64,000 nucleotides of DNA from Pseudomonas sp. GL-B-19 (GTDB taxonomy: Bacteria > Pseudomonadota > Gammaproteobacteria > Pseudomonadales > Pseudomonadaceae): the NCBI RefSeq assembly GCF_019956415.1, contig NZ_JAHBDK010000086.1, positions 62,001 through 126,000 on the forward strand. The letters run 5' to 3'. Made by a program: the position numbers and the translations under genes. The notes under the pieces were generated by a model. That model was not told the origin of the DNA. It worked only from the letters and a program-made list of their open reading frames with translations, and did not search any database. Each line of letters opens with the position of its first letter. Position 1 is the stretch's first letter. Shown here piece by piece: positions 1 to 7,727 of the stretch.

Positions 1-1
1 G

Positions 2-829
2 GAAATTCCGTCGCCGACCAATGATCGGGTGCGCATTCAGCTGTACATCACCCGCTACGGCAACAACGAACACTTGATGCTGGTGCGCGACGTCACGCGC
101 ATTCATCAGCTGGAACAAATGCGCAAAGACTTCATCGCCAACGTCTCCCATGAGTTGCGCACGCCGCTGACGGTGATCTGCGGCTACCTGGAAACCTTGC
201 TCGACAACGCCGAGGAGGTGAATCCGCGCTGGACCCGCGCCTTGCAGCAAATGCAGCAACAAGGCGGGCGCATGCAGACGCTGCTCAATGACTTGCTGTT
301 GCTGGCCAAGCTGGAAGCCACCGATTACCCGTCGGACAACCAGCCTGTGGTGATTGACGGCTTGTTGCAGTCAATCAAGAGCGACGCCCAGCAGTTGTCT
401 GCCCAGAAAAACCAACACATCACGCTTGAAGCCGACCCGAGGATTTTGCTCAAGGGAAGCGAAGCGGAACTGCGCAGTGCGTTTTCCAACCTGGTGTTCA
501 ACGCGGTGAAATACACCCCGGCCGAAGGCAATATCCGCATTCGCTGGTGGGCCGACGAGCAAGGCGCACATCTGAGCGTGCAGGACTCCGGGATCGGCAT
601 CGACAGCAAACACCTGCCGCGCCTGACCGAACGTTTCTACCGGGTCGACTCCAGCCGCAATTCCAACACCGGCGGCACCGGCCTGGGCCTGGCCATCGTC
701 AAACACGTGTTGCTGCGCCACCGAGCGCGGATGGAAATCAGCAGTGTGCCGGGGCATGGCAGTACGTTTACCTGCCACTTTGCGCCGGCGCAGGTGACCA
801 AATTGCAGGTCCTCAAGACCGCCGACTGA
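2..829 (+). CDS. phoR: Phosphate regulon sensor histidine kinase PhoR, 5'-truncated by the window edge
   Basis: This is the C-terminal 275 residues of the membrane sensor kinase that phosphorylates PhoB when phosphate is scarce. The frame is open to base 2, so the true start lies upstream of the window. Visible parts are the end of a PAS domain, the DHp helix with the H-box (FIANVSHELRTPLTV, phospho-acceptor His), then the ATP-binding domain with the N-box (FNAVKYTP), G1 (DSGIGI) and G2 (GGTGLGLAIVKH). The H-box and order fit PhoR. The pst-phoU genes and their Pho boxes lie 5-13 kb downstream, as in other pseudomonads. phoB should lie just left of the window. The identification is strong because sequence and neighbourhood agree. 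Confidence 0.93.
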   Translation, partial: EIPSPTNDRVRIQLYITRYGNNEHLMLVRDVTRIHQLEQMRKDFIANVSHELRTPLTVICGYLETLLDNAEEVNPRWTRALQQMQQQGGRMQTLLNDLLLLAKLEATDYPSDNQPVVIDGLLQSIKSDAQQLSAQKNQHITLEADPRILLKGSEAELRSAFSNLVFNAVKYTPAEGNIRIRWWADEQGAHLSVQDSGIGIDSKHLPRLTERFYRVDSSRNSNTGGTGLGLAIVKHVLLRHRARMEISSVPGHGSTFTCHFAPAQVTKLQVLKTAD

Positions 830-953
830 TACCGGCCAGCACAGGCCACTAGGCAATCGCCGAGTCAGCCGCTACATTGGCTGACTTGTGCCTGCCCTTC
901 AGGCACCGCATTTATCCCCTTTTATAAATATACGGAACCCGCAAAACTCCATC

Positions 954-2294
954 ATGGACCCTTCCCCTGGCTTGACCCTCGCAACAATATTCGCCGATTT
1001 CGGCATGATTCTTTTTGCTCTGATCCTGGTTTTGCTCAACGGATTTTTCGTTGCGGCCGAATTTGCCATGGTCAAACTGCGCTCGACCCGGGTTGAGGCC
1101 ATCGCTGATAAAAACGGCTGGCGCGGGCATATCCTGCGCACCGTTCACAGCCAGCTCGATGCCTACCTGTCAGCGTGCCAGCTGGGTATCACCCTCGCCT
1201 CCCTCGGCCTTGGCTGGGTCGGTGAACCAGCGTTCGCGCACATCCTCGAACCGATACTTGAAGCGGTCGGCGTGCAGTCGGCCGAAGTGATCAAAGGCGT
1301 ATCGTTCTTCGCCGCGTTCTTTGTCATTTCGTACCTGCACATCGTCGTCGGCGAGTTGGCCCCGAAATCCTGGGCCATCCGCAAACCCGAGCTGCTGTCG
1401 CTGTGGACCGCCGTGCCGCTGTACCTGTTCTACTGGGCCATGTACCCGGCGATCTACTTACTGAACGCCAGCGCCAACACCATCCTGCGCATCGCCGGCC
1501 AAGGTGAACCCGGCCCTCATCACGAGCACCATTACAGCCGTGAAGAACTGAAACTGATCCTGCACTCCAGCCGTGGCCAGGACCCGAGCGACCAAGGCAT
1601 GCGCGTTTTGGCCTCGGCCGTGGAAATGGGCGAGCTGGAAGTGGTCGACTGGGCCAACTCCCGCGAAGACCTGGTGACGCTGGAGTTCAACGCGCCGCTC
1701 AAGGAAATCCTGGCGATGTTCCGTCGCCACAAGTTCAGTCGTTACCCGGTGTACGACAGCGAACGTCAGGAGTTCGTCGGCCTGCTGCACATCAAGGACC
1801 TGCTGCTGGAGCTGGCGGCGCTGGACCACATCCCGGAATCGTTCAACCTGGCTGAACTGACCCGTCCGCTGGAGCGAGTATCGCGGCACCTGCCGCTGTC
1901 GCAATTGCTGGAACAGTTCCGCAAGGGCGGTTCGCACTTCGCCGTGGTGGAAGAGGCCGATGGCAACATCATCGGCTACCTGACCATGGAAGACGTGCTG
2001 GAAGTGCTGGTCGGCGACATTCAGGACGAACATCGCAAGGCCGAGCGCGGGATCCTCGCGTACCAGCCGGGCAAACTGCTGGTGCGCGGTGATACGCCGC
2101 TGTTCAAGGTCGAACGCCTGCTGGGCATCGATCTGGATCACGTCGAAGCCGAAACCCTCGCCGGGCTGGTCTACGAAAGCCTGAAGCGCGTGCCGGAAGA
2201 GGAAGAAGTGCTGGAAGTCGAAGGTCTGCGGATCATCATCAAGAAAATGAAAGGGCCGAAGATCATATTGGCCAAGGTGTTGATGCTGGATTGA
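954..2294 (+). CDS. CNNM/CorC-type membrane protein with CBS pair (hemolysin-family annotation)
   Basis: The product has 446 residues. It has an N-terminal CNNM (DUF21) membrane domain of about 190 residues with several hydrophobic helices and the typical LNGFFVAAEFAMVKLR segment. A tandem CBS pair follows (about residues 205-335), then a CorC/HlyC-type C-terminal domain. The family is linked to Mg2+/Co2+ export or cation homeostasis; the old name hemolysin is historical. I chose the ATG at 954 because the family begins just before this first membrane helix; the open frame extends upstream to 888 without a recognisable protein. It follows phoR in the same direction after about 125 bases, so read-through is possible. 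The substrate cannot be read from the sequence. Confidence 0.9.
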   Translation: MDPSPGLTLATIFADFGMILFALILVLLNGFFVAAEFAMVKLRSTRVEAIADKNGWRGHILRTVHSQLDAYLSACQLGITLASLGLGWVGEPAFAHILEPILEAVGVQSAEVIKGVSFFAAFFVISYLHIVVGELAPKSWAIRKPELLSLWTAVPLYLFYWAMYPAIYLLNASANTILRIAGQGEPGPHHEHHYSREELKLILHSSRGQDPSDQGMRVLASAVEMGELEVVDWANSREDLVTLEFNAPLKEILAMFRRHKFSRYPVYDSERQEFVGLLHIKDLLLELAALDHIPESFNLAELTRPLERVSRHLPLSQLLEQFRKGGSHFAVVEEADGNIIGYLTMEDVLEVLVGDIQDEHRKAERGILAYQPGKLLVRGDTPLFKVERLLGIDLDHVEAETLAGLVYESLKRVPEEEEVLEVEGLRIIIKKMKGPKIILAKVLMLD

Positions 2295-2330
2295 TCTACT
2301 GATCTGGATCCGCGTCGATTCCATCGCGAG

Positions 2331-2390
2331 CAGGCTCGCTCCCACAGGGGAATGCTTTTCAAATGTGGGAGCGAGCCTGCTCGCGATAGC
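2331..2390. repeat. REPIN (type A REP pair, inverted)
   Basis: Two inverted copies of the GTGGGAGCGAGCCTGCTCGCGA element lie head to head in the gap between two convergent genes. This is the typical Pseudomonas REP doublet. It may also act as a bidirectional RNA hairpin or terminator for the flanking genes. Confidence 0.9.
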
Positions 2391-2408
2391 GTCAGAACAG
2401 GCAACACA

Positions 2409-3305
2409 TCACTGCTTGCCCAACACAAAGTTGGGCAAGACCCCTACCGGTTGTTTGAACTGGTACGGAATCGACACCAGCCCCAGTCCCGTATTGCGTT
2501 GCACCACGAAATGCAGGTGTGGCCCGGTGCTGTTGCCGGTATTGCCCGACAACCCCAATGCACTGCCCACCGTCACCTGCTGCCCCTCGCGCACACAGAC
2601 CGAACCTCGCTTGAGGTGCAAATACACGCCCATGGTCCCGTCGTTGTGCAGTACCCGTACAAAATTGCCCGACGGATTAGTGCCGCGCCCGCTCTGCCCA
2701 CTCTCCGTTTTCACTACCACCCCGCCTCGCGCCGCGATGATCGGCGTGCCCTCCGGCATGACGATGTCCATGGCGTAGCGATTCTTCGGCCCGAAGTGAC
2801 TGTATTGACCATTGGCGCCCTGGCTCACGCGAAACGGACCGCCCCGCCAGGGCAGCGGGTATCGATAGCCCACGGCGGCCCCTGAGGGGTCGCCCAAGGA
2901 ATACTTGAACCTTGGGGTGTACACCAACGGCCTGCCAGCCTGCTTCGCTGTGAGCTGCGCTACACGAATGCTGCTGCGCGCCGGCAAGACCTTGCGAATA
3001 GGTCGACCCGGTGCGCCGCTGACGTTCTTCAACCCGGTGAAATCCAACCCGATCTCTACCGGTGCATACAGGTTATTGCGCACGTACACGCTGTGCACGC
3101 CGTCCTTCTTCATGAACACGAGGTACACCTGACGCTCAAGGTGCTCGTCCATGCGATCCCGAAAGACGAACACCTTTGCGCCTTTGGTGGGGCGGTCACT
3201 GTAGGAGACCACGCCATAGGCGTTGGTGGACTTGTAGACCGTCATGGCCATCGCCGAGGTGGCGGCCATGAACAGCCCACAAAAAAACAGCAGTCGCGTG
3301 AACAT
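2409..3305 (-). CDS. Secreted M23-family metallopeptidase (LytM/peptidoglycan hydrolase type)
   Basis: The product has 298 residues. A signal peptide is clear (MFTRLLFFCGLFMAATSAMA), so the protein is periplasmic or surface-exposed. Residues 22-130 start with a short DUF4124-like stretch (VYKSTNAYGVVSYSDRP). The M23 domain covers about 150-285, with the end motif GPHLHFVV intact. In the first metal motif the residue four before the Asp is Arg (RYAMD) instead of the usual His, and a His lies earlier (SHFG), as in one M23 subfamily. It therefore probably still binds zinc, but this is inferred. It cleaves peptidoglycan cross-links if active. It is a single gene, convergent with the upstream membrane protein gene. 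Confidence 0.85.
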   Translation of the reverse strand: MFTRLLFFCGLFMAATSAMAMTVYKSTNAYGVVSYSDRPTKGAKVFVFRDRMDEHLERQVYLVFMKKDGVHSVYVRNNLYAPVEIGLDFTGLKNVSGAPGRPIRKVLPARSSIRVAQLTAKQAGRPLVYTPRFKYSLGDPSGAAVGYRYPLPWRGGPFRVSQGANGQYSHFGPKNRYAMDIVMPEGTPIIAARGGVVVKTESGQSGRGTNPSGNFVRVLHNDGTMGVYLHLKRGSVCVREGQQVTVGSALGLSGNTGNSTGPHLHFVVQRNTGLGLVSIPYQFKQPVGVLPNFVLGKQ

Positions 3306-3474
3306 GGGCAGGATTCTGTCGAGTAAGGCCTTGGATTGAGCCTAGCAGCTGCAATGGACCCGGGTAGTCGGCAGATGTTTCAAATCAGGCAGCGCCACGC
3401 TCCTATTGGAAGTTCGCGAGTGTCCCTGCGACAGGCAAATCGCCGGGACACTGACCGCAAAAACGCCAGGATGA

Positions 3475-4542
3475 TTAGTCCGCCTCCACGTACAATTTGT
3501 TTACTGGCGAGCCGACGGTGCCGCCCGTCTGTCGCTCAACAACAGCCATAAATGTTACGTTGCTTCCCGCCAACAGCGTAAACGGGATCGGCAAATTGAA
3601 CGGTTTATACCCTTGGGCAATATCTCCGCTTGTTACCGGAAGGCGAAAGATAAATTCACCCCGAAAATGATCGCTAACAAAAATGAAAGTGGCGACATCA
3701 CCTTCACTGCAACCTTGTGTTGGAACCTGCATCGGGATTTTGCCGCCTTCATCAGTTTTCACCAGCCGCGCGGGTTTGGCTAAAATTAATTCCTCCGGCA
3801 GCCAATACTTTGCCGTAGGCATTCCCAATTCGCCTTCTACTTCAAGCCTTACGAGCTTTGATGTCCAGGTGCCCCGATTAGAATGCACGGTGTAAATAAA
3901 ATGAACATGACCGTTCTTGTTCGGTACCAGAAACGCCGAGCCGACCGGAATGACAATATCTTCTTTGCTGTGATCTGCCTGAAGAATCCGGTATTCCACG
4001 AAGCAGGCGTCACTGTTGGAGCCGACCCAGTAAACGGAAACGGCTGCGTTTTTCTCCAATGACAATGCCGCTTTTATTCGCAGGTTTACGCCTCGCGATA
4101 CTGCCGAAACTGGAATAACCCCATCTACGGCTTCATCGACTAGCGGCCTATACAACCACCCCTCCACCGAATAATAGGTGGGGGGTGAAAAGCTGTGCTC
4201 GGGCGGGAATCCAAAATACCTATACATCAGACTTAGTTCTCCACTAAACCCCAACGCGTGGTCAGGCGGAAGGGCAGCAACGATATCTTGATTCTCTGCT
4301 TGGATAGTTCCCCGCAAAGTATGACCGACACCCTCATCCGAAGAAGAAATGAAGATATATTCGCCCCCCACTTCCATGCCCTCAACAAACGGAAAGCGAA
4401 GGGTCAGGCCATTTTCAAGACTGGAATAACTGATTTTTCCATCCACTGCTTCGTCGATTGAAGCCGGACGCAGAGGCTCCCGTCGCTCTCCAAAAGCCTC
4501 AACGATCCTGTTCCGCTCTTGCAACATGACTTGCTTGGTCAT
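3475..4542 (-). CDS. Orphan protein of three tandem beta-sandwich-like repeats
   Basis: I do not recognise a named family with certainty. The product has 355 residues from the ATG at 4542, which has GGAG six bases upstream; a TTG six bases further upstream is less likely. Residues 25-50 and 134-160 share the pattern P-x-(I/V)DEAVDG-x-I followed by an L-R strand, and a third related unit begins near 245 (KPARLVKTDEGGKIPMQV). So the protein looks like three units of 105-115 residues, rich in beta strands and probably Ig-like. No signal peptide or membrane helix is visible. Codon use is less GC-rich than in the neighbours, which suggests later acquisition. Similar proteins occur scattered in Pseudomonas as hypothetical proteins. 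Function unknown. Confidence 0.75.
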   Translation of the reverse strand: MTKQVMLQERNRIVEAFGERREPLRPASIDEAVDGKISYSSLENGLTLRFPFVEGMEVGGEYIFISSSDEGVGHTLRGTIQAENQDIVAALPPDHALGFSGELSLMYRYFGFPPEHSFSPPTYYSVEGWLYRPLVDEAVDGVIPVSAVSRGVNLRIKAALSLEKNAAVSVYWVGSNSDACFVEYRILQADHSKEDIVIPVGSAFLVPNKNGHVHFIYTVHSNRGTWTSKLVRLEVEGELGMPTAKYWLPEELILAKPARLVKTDEGGKIPMQVPTQGCSEGDVATFIFVSDHFRGEFIFRLPVTSGDIAQGYKPFNLPIPFTLLAGSNVTFMAVVERQTGGTVGSPVNKLYVEAD

Positions 4543-4809
4543 ATCCAACTCCGCTCCATAGCGTCGCCACGATTTGTGGTGATCCCGGCCTACGCTACAG
4601 AGACACTGCGAATCCTTAACCTGTAAGAAATACCAGTTGCGACAAACGGCTCCCCACGCATTTTCATGCGGGAATCAAGTGAGACCAACGGTTGGGCGGA
4701 AGAGAAGGAAATCAAGGAGCGGATTGGGAATCCGATACGGAAAAAGGCATCCACCACCCGCGTTGTTCGAGAACAGCGTCGGGGGGCGATCTTTCATACA
4801 GGAAGAAGC
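4543..4809. other. Intergenic region upstream of the orphan repeat protein
   Basis: These 267 bases separate two minus-strand genes and hold the likely promoter of the downstream orphan gene. A small imperfect hairpin (CGCAT/ATGCG with flanking Cs and Gs) lies near 4652-4675. No convincing gene is visible. Confidence 0.4.
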
Positions 4810-5709
4810 TTACGCCCCCGGTATGAAATGCTTCTGCGCAGTACCACGGGCAATCAGGCGCGAGATGTAGTCGAGTTTCTGTGCGTCCTGATCCACAAAG
4901 CGGAAGGTCAATTGCAACCAGTCGCTGTCGGGTTTCGGCTCGTGGGCGACGACCGCGTGCAGATAGCCGTTGAGGCGGGCGACTTCAGCGTTCTCGCCCT
5001 GCTCCAGGTCGAGCACGGCGCTGTCGAGGATCTGTGGCAGCGTGTCGGTGCGCTTAACCACCAGCAGCGCTTCCTTGATGCTCAAGGCCTTGATCACGCA
5101 TTGCTGGATGCCACTTGGCAAACGCAGCTGGCCTTGGCCGCGCCCGCTGGCAGGCGATGCGGCGGCCGCGGCCTTGACCGGCGGGCTGTTGAGCAAGCCA
5201 CGAGACGGTGCCGCAGTTGGAGCAGGTGCGACCACGGCAGGTTTGCCACCGGTCAATGCACTCAGGGTATCGCCGCCAAAGGCCGAGTTCATTTTGGGCG
5301 GCGTAACGCTCATCAGGGCGTCCAGTTTGCCGACCTTGTTCAGCGCCTGCTTGACCTTGGTCAGCAGTTGTTCGTTGGTGAACGGCTTGCTGACGTAGCC
5401 GGAAACGCCGGCCTGAATCGCCTGCACCACGTTCTCTTTGTCGCCACGGCTGGTCACCATCACGAAAGGCATGGTTTTGAGGTGGTCTTGCTCGCGGCAC
5501 CAGGTGAGCAGTTCCAGGCCAGACATCTCCGGCATTTCCCAGTCGCACAGGACCAGGTCGAACGTTTCCTTGGCCAGCAGGGCCTGAGCCTTCCTGCCGT
5601 TGATGGCATCTTCCGTGCGGATGCCCGGAAAGACGTTACGCAGGCATTTTTTTACCAGGTCACGAATGAACGCTGCATCGTCCACCACCAACACGCTGAT
5701 CTTGCTCAT
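4810..5709 (-). CDS. CheY-type response regulator with uncharacterised C-terminal domain
   Basis: The product has 299 residues. The receiver domain (1-125) has the acidic pair DD near residue 10, the phospho-acceptor Asp in LVLCDWEMPEMSG, the conserved Thr/Ser in MVTSRG and the Lys in SKPF. An Ala/Pro-rich linker (about 140-190) leads to a C-terminal domain of about 110 residues ending in TFRFVDQDAQKLDYISRLI. That end resembles a PilZ-type fold, but the resemblance is weak and I do not claim c-di-GMP binding. There is no DNA-binding domain. An equivalent gene sits between phoR and phoU in P. aeruginosa, as I recall (PA5364). No histidine kinase gene is adjacent, so its partner is unknown. Confidence 0.85.
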   Translation of the reverse strand: MSKISVLVVDDAAFIRDLVKKCLRNVFPGIRTEDAINGRKAQALLAKETFDLVLCDWEMPEMSGLELLTWCREQDHLKTMPFVMVTSRGDKENVVQAIQAGVSGYVSKPFTNEQLLTKVKQALNKVGKLDALMSVTPPKMNSAFGGDTLSALTGGKPAVVAPAPTAAPSRGLLNSPPVKAAAAASPASGRGQGQLRLPSGIQQCVIKALSIKEALLVVKRTDTLPQILDSAVLDLEQGENAEVARLNGYLHAVVAHEPKPDSDWLQLTFRFVDQDAQKLDYISRLIARGTAQKHFIPGA

Positions 5710-5832
5710 CCACTATCCCTCGAAAAAACCCGGCAAGCCTACCGTTTTGCTGATGGCACATTGCCAAAAATCTTCAGTCACGCCGGGACTTTTCGTTCGC
5801 GGGTGCTGCTTCCAACGTCAAAAGCCACACAC

Positions 5833-5866
5833 AAAAACGCCCGGCCAAAGGACCGGGCGTTTTTCT
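5833..5866 (-). terminator. Intrinsic terminator after phoU
   Basis: A GC-rich stem (CGCCCGG / CCGGGCG) with a short loop is flanked by an A run on one side and a T run on the other. It ends the minus-strand pst-phoU transcript and could also work on the plus strand. Confidence 0.85.
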
Positions 5867-5875
5867 TGGGCAGTC

Positions 5876-6637
5876 TTACTTATCGTCAGCTTTGCCCGGA
5901 ACATTAGCGGTTTCGCCGCTTGTTCCTTCAACTTCTTCTTTCATGCGCTTGAGGCCCAGGTGACGCACGTCGGTGCCGCGCACCAGGTAAATCACCAGTT
6001 CCGAGATATTGCGCGCGTGGTCGCCGATCCGTTCCAGCGAACGCAAAACCCAGATAATGCTCAAGACCCGCGAGATAGAGCGTGGGTCTTCCATCATGTA
6101 GGTCGCCAGCTCACGCAGGGCGGTCTTGTATTCGCGGTCGATGATCTTGTCGTACTGCGCCACCGACAACGCCAGGTCGGCGTCGAAGCGGGCAAATGCG
6201 TCCAGTGCATCACGCACCATGTTGCGCACCTGGTCGCCGATGTGACGAACCTCGACGTAACCACGCGGCGCTTCGCCTTCTTCGCACAGCTGAATGGCGC
6301 GGCGGGCGATTTTGGTCGCTTCATCACCGATGCGCTCAAGGTCGATCACCGACTTTGAGATGCTGATGATCAGACGCAAGTCAGACGCCGCCGGCTGACG
6401 ACGAGCCAGGATGCGCAGGCACTCTTCGTCGATGTTGCGTTCCATCTGGTTGATCTGGTCGTCGATCTCGCGAACCTGCTGGGCCAGACCGGAGTCGGCT
6501 TCGATCAGCGCGGTCACCGCGTCGTTGACCTGCTTTTCCACCAGCCCGCCCATGGCCAGTAGGTGGCTGCGCACTTCCTCCAGTTCGGCGTTGAACTGCG
6601 CGGAAATATGGTGGGTAAGGCCTTCTTTACTAATCAT
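5876..6637 (-). CDS. phoU: Phosphate-specific transport accessory protein PhoU
   Basis: The product has 253 residues and is close to the usual length. PhoU is a cytoplasmic all-alpha protein that links the PstSCAB transporter to PhoR and keeps the Pho regulon off when phosphate is plentiful. It has two three-helix PhoU repeats. Metal-site motifs include ERIGDEATKIARRA in the first repeat and LERIGDHARNISE in the second. It is the last gene of the minus-strand pstCAB-phoU run, 72 bases after pstB, and a strong terminator follows its stop codon. Family, motif and context agree. Confidence 0.97.
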   Translation of the reverse strand: MISKEGLTHHISAQFNAELEEVRSHLLAMGGLVEKQVNDAVTALIEADSGLAQQVREIDDQINQMERNIDEECLRILARRQPAASDLRLIISISKSVIDLERIGDEATKIARRAIQLCEEGEAPRGYVEVRHIGDQVRNMVRDALDAFARFDADLALSVAQYDKIIDREYKTALRELATYMMEDPRSISRVLSIIWVLRSLERIGDHARNISELVIYLVRGTDVRHLGLKRMKEEVEGTSGETANVPGKADDK

Positions 6638-6709
6638 GTTGGCGTCCTTGGAGCGTCCGGTAAGGTGCGGTGGGCCGCAGCGTCAGTTCAGTGAGCAACC
6701 ACAGGCTTC

Positions 6710-7543
6710 CTAGCCGTAACGACCGGTGATGTAGTCTTCGGTCTGCTTCTTCGCCGGATTGGTGAACAGGGTATCGGTGTCGCCGAATTCCACCAGTTTG
6801 CCCATGTACATGAACGCCGTGTAGTCGGAAACCCGCGCGGCCTGTTGCATGTTGTGGGTCACGATGACGATGGTGAACTTCGATTTCAGTTCGTAGATCA
6901 GCTCTTCGACTTTCAACGTCGAAATCGGGTCGAGTGCCGAGCACGGTTCGTCGAGCAGCAGCACTTCCGGTTCCACGGCGATGGTGCGCGCGATCACCAG
7001 ACGTTGCTGCTGACCACCGGACAGACCCAGTGCCGACTCATGCAGACGGTCTTTGACTTCGTCCCACAGCGCCGCGCCTTTCAACGCCCACTCGACGGCT
7101 TCGTCGAGAATGCGCTTCTTGTTGATGCCCTGGATGCGCAGGCCGTACACCACGTTTTCATAGATGGTTTTCGGGAACGGGTTGGGCTTCTGGAACACCA
7201 TGCCGACGCGACGACGCAGCTCGGCCACGTCTTCGCCTTTACGGTAGATGTTGTTGCCGTAGAGGTTGATCTCGCCTTCGACACGGCAGCCGTCAACCAG
7301 GTCGTTCATGCGGTTGAAGGTGCGCAGCAGCGTGGATTTACCGCAGCCGGACGGGCCGATGAAGGCGGTCACGCGCTGTTTCGGGATGTTCATGCTGACG
7401 TCGTACAGCGCTTGTTTGTCGCCGTAGAACAAGCTCAGGCCCGGCACTTCAATGGCCACGGTTTCCTGCTCAAGGCTCAGGCTCTGTTTGTCGCGACCCA
7501 ATGCCGACATGTTGATGCCGTGGGTATGTGTTTCGTGCTGCAT
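6710..7543 (-). CDS. pstB: Phosphate ABC transporter ATP-binding protein PstB
   Basis: The product has 277 residues. PstB is the cytoplasmic ATPase of the high-affinity phosphate importer. Visible motifs are Walker A (GPSGCGKSTL), the Q-loop (MVFQKPNPFP), the signature LSGGQQQRL, Walker B (VLLLDEPCSALDP) and the H-loop (IVTHNM). The AGGGAG site six bases before the ATG supports this start. It lies between pstA and phoU. The 184-base gap from pstA contains a REPIN, which may create a differential-expression step between the permease and ATPase genes. Confidence 0.97.
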   Translation of the reverse strand: MQHETHTHGINMSALGRDKQSLSLEQETVAIEVPGLSLFYGDKQALYDVSMNIPKQRVTAFIGPSGCGKSTLLRTFNRMNDLVDGCRVEGEINLYGNNIYRKGEDVAELRRRVGMVFQKPNPFPKTIYENVVYGLRIQGINKKRILDEAVEWALKGAALWDEVKDRLHESALGLSGGQQQRLVIARTIAVEPEVLLLDEPCSALDPISTLKVEELIYELKSKFTIVIVTHNMQQAARVSDYTAFMYMGKLVEFGDTDTLFTNPAKKQTEDYITGRYG

Positions 7544-7640
7544 GGGAGGCTCCCTGTGCTAACAAATTCGGTTCGTTTAACCCCCGGCCTGTTGTTCAGA
7601 CCAGCGGCTTACTCAAAATCTTTGTCTGACGCCGTTTCCC

Positions 7641-7712
7641 TGTAGGAGCTGGCTTGCCAGCGAAGCTTTTGGCGTCAGTGAGTACGCCTTCGCTGGCAAG
7701 CCAGCTCCTACA
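7641..7712. repeat. REPIN (type B REP pair) between pstA and pstB
   Basis: Inverted copies of TGTAGGAGCTGGCTTGCCAG face each other across about 30 bases. It lies inside the pst operon and would form a stable RNA hairpin in the pstA-pstB mRNA. Confidence 0.9.
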
Positions 7713-7727
7713 CAGGGTCGGCGGCGA

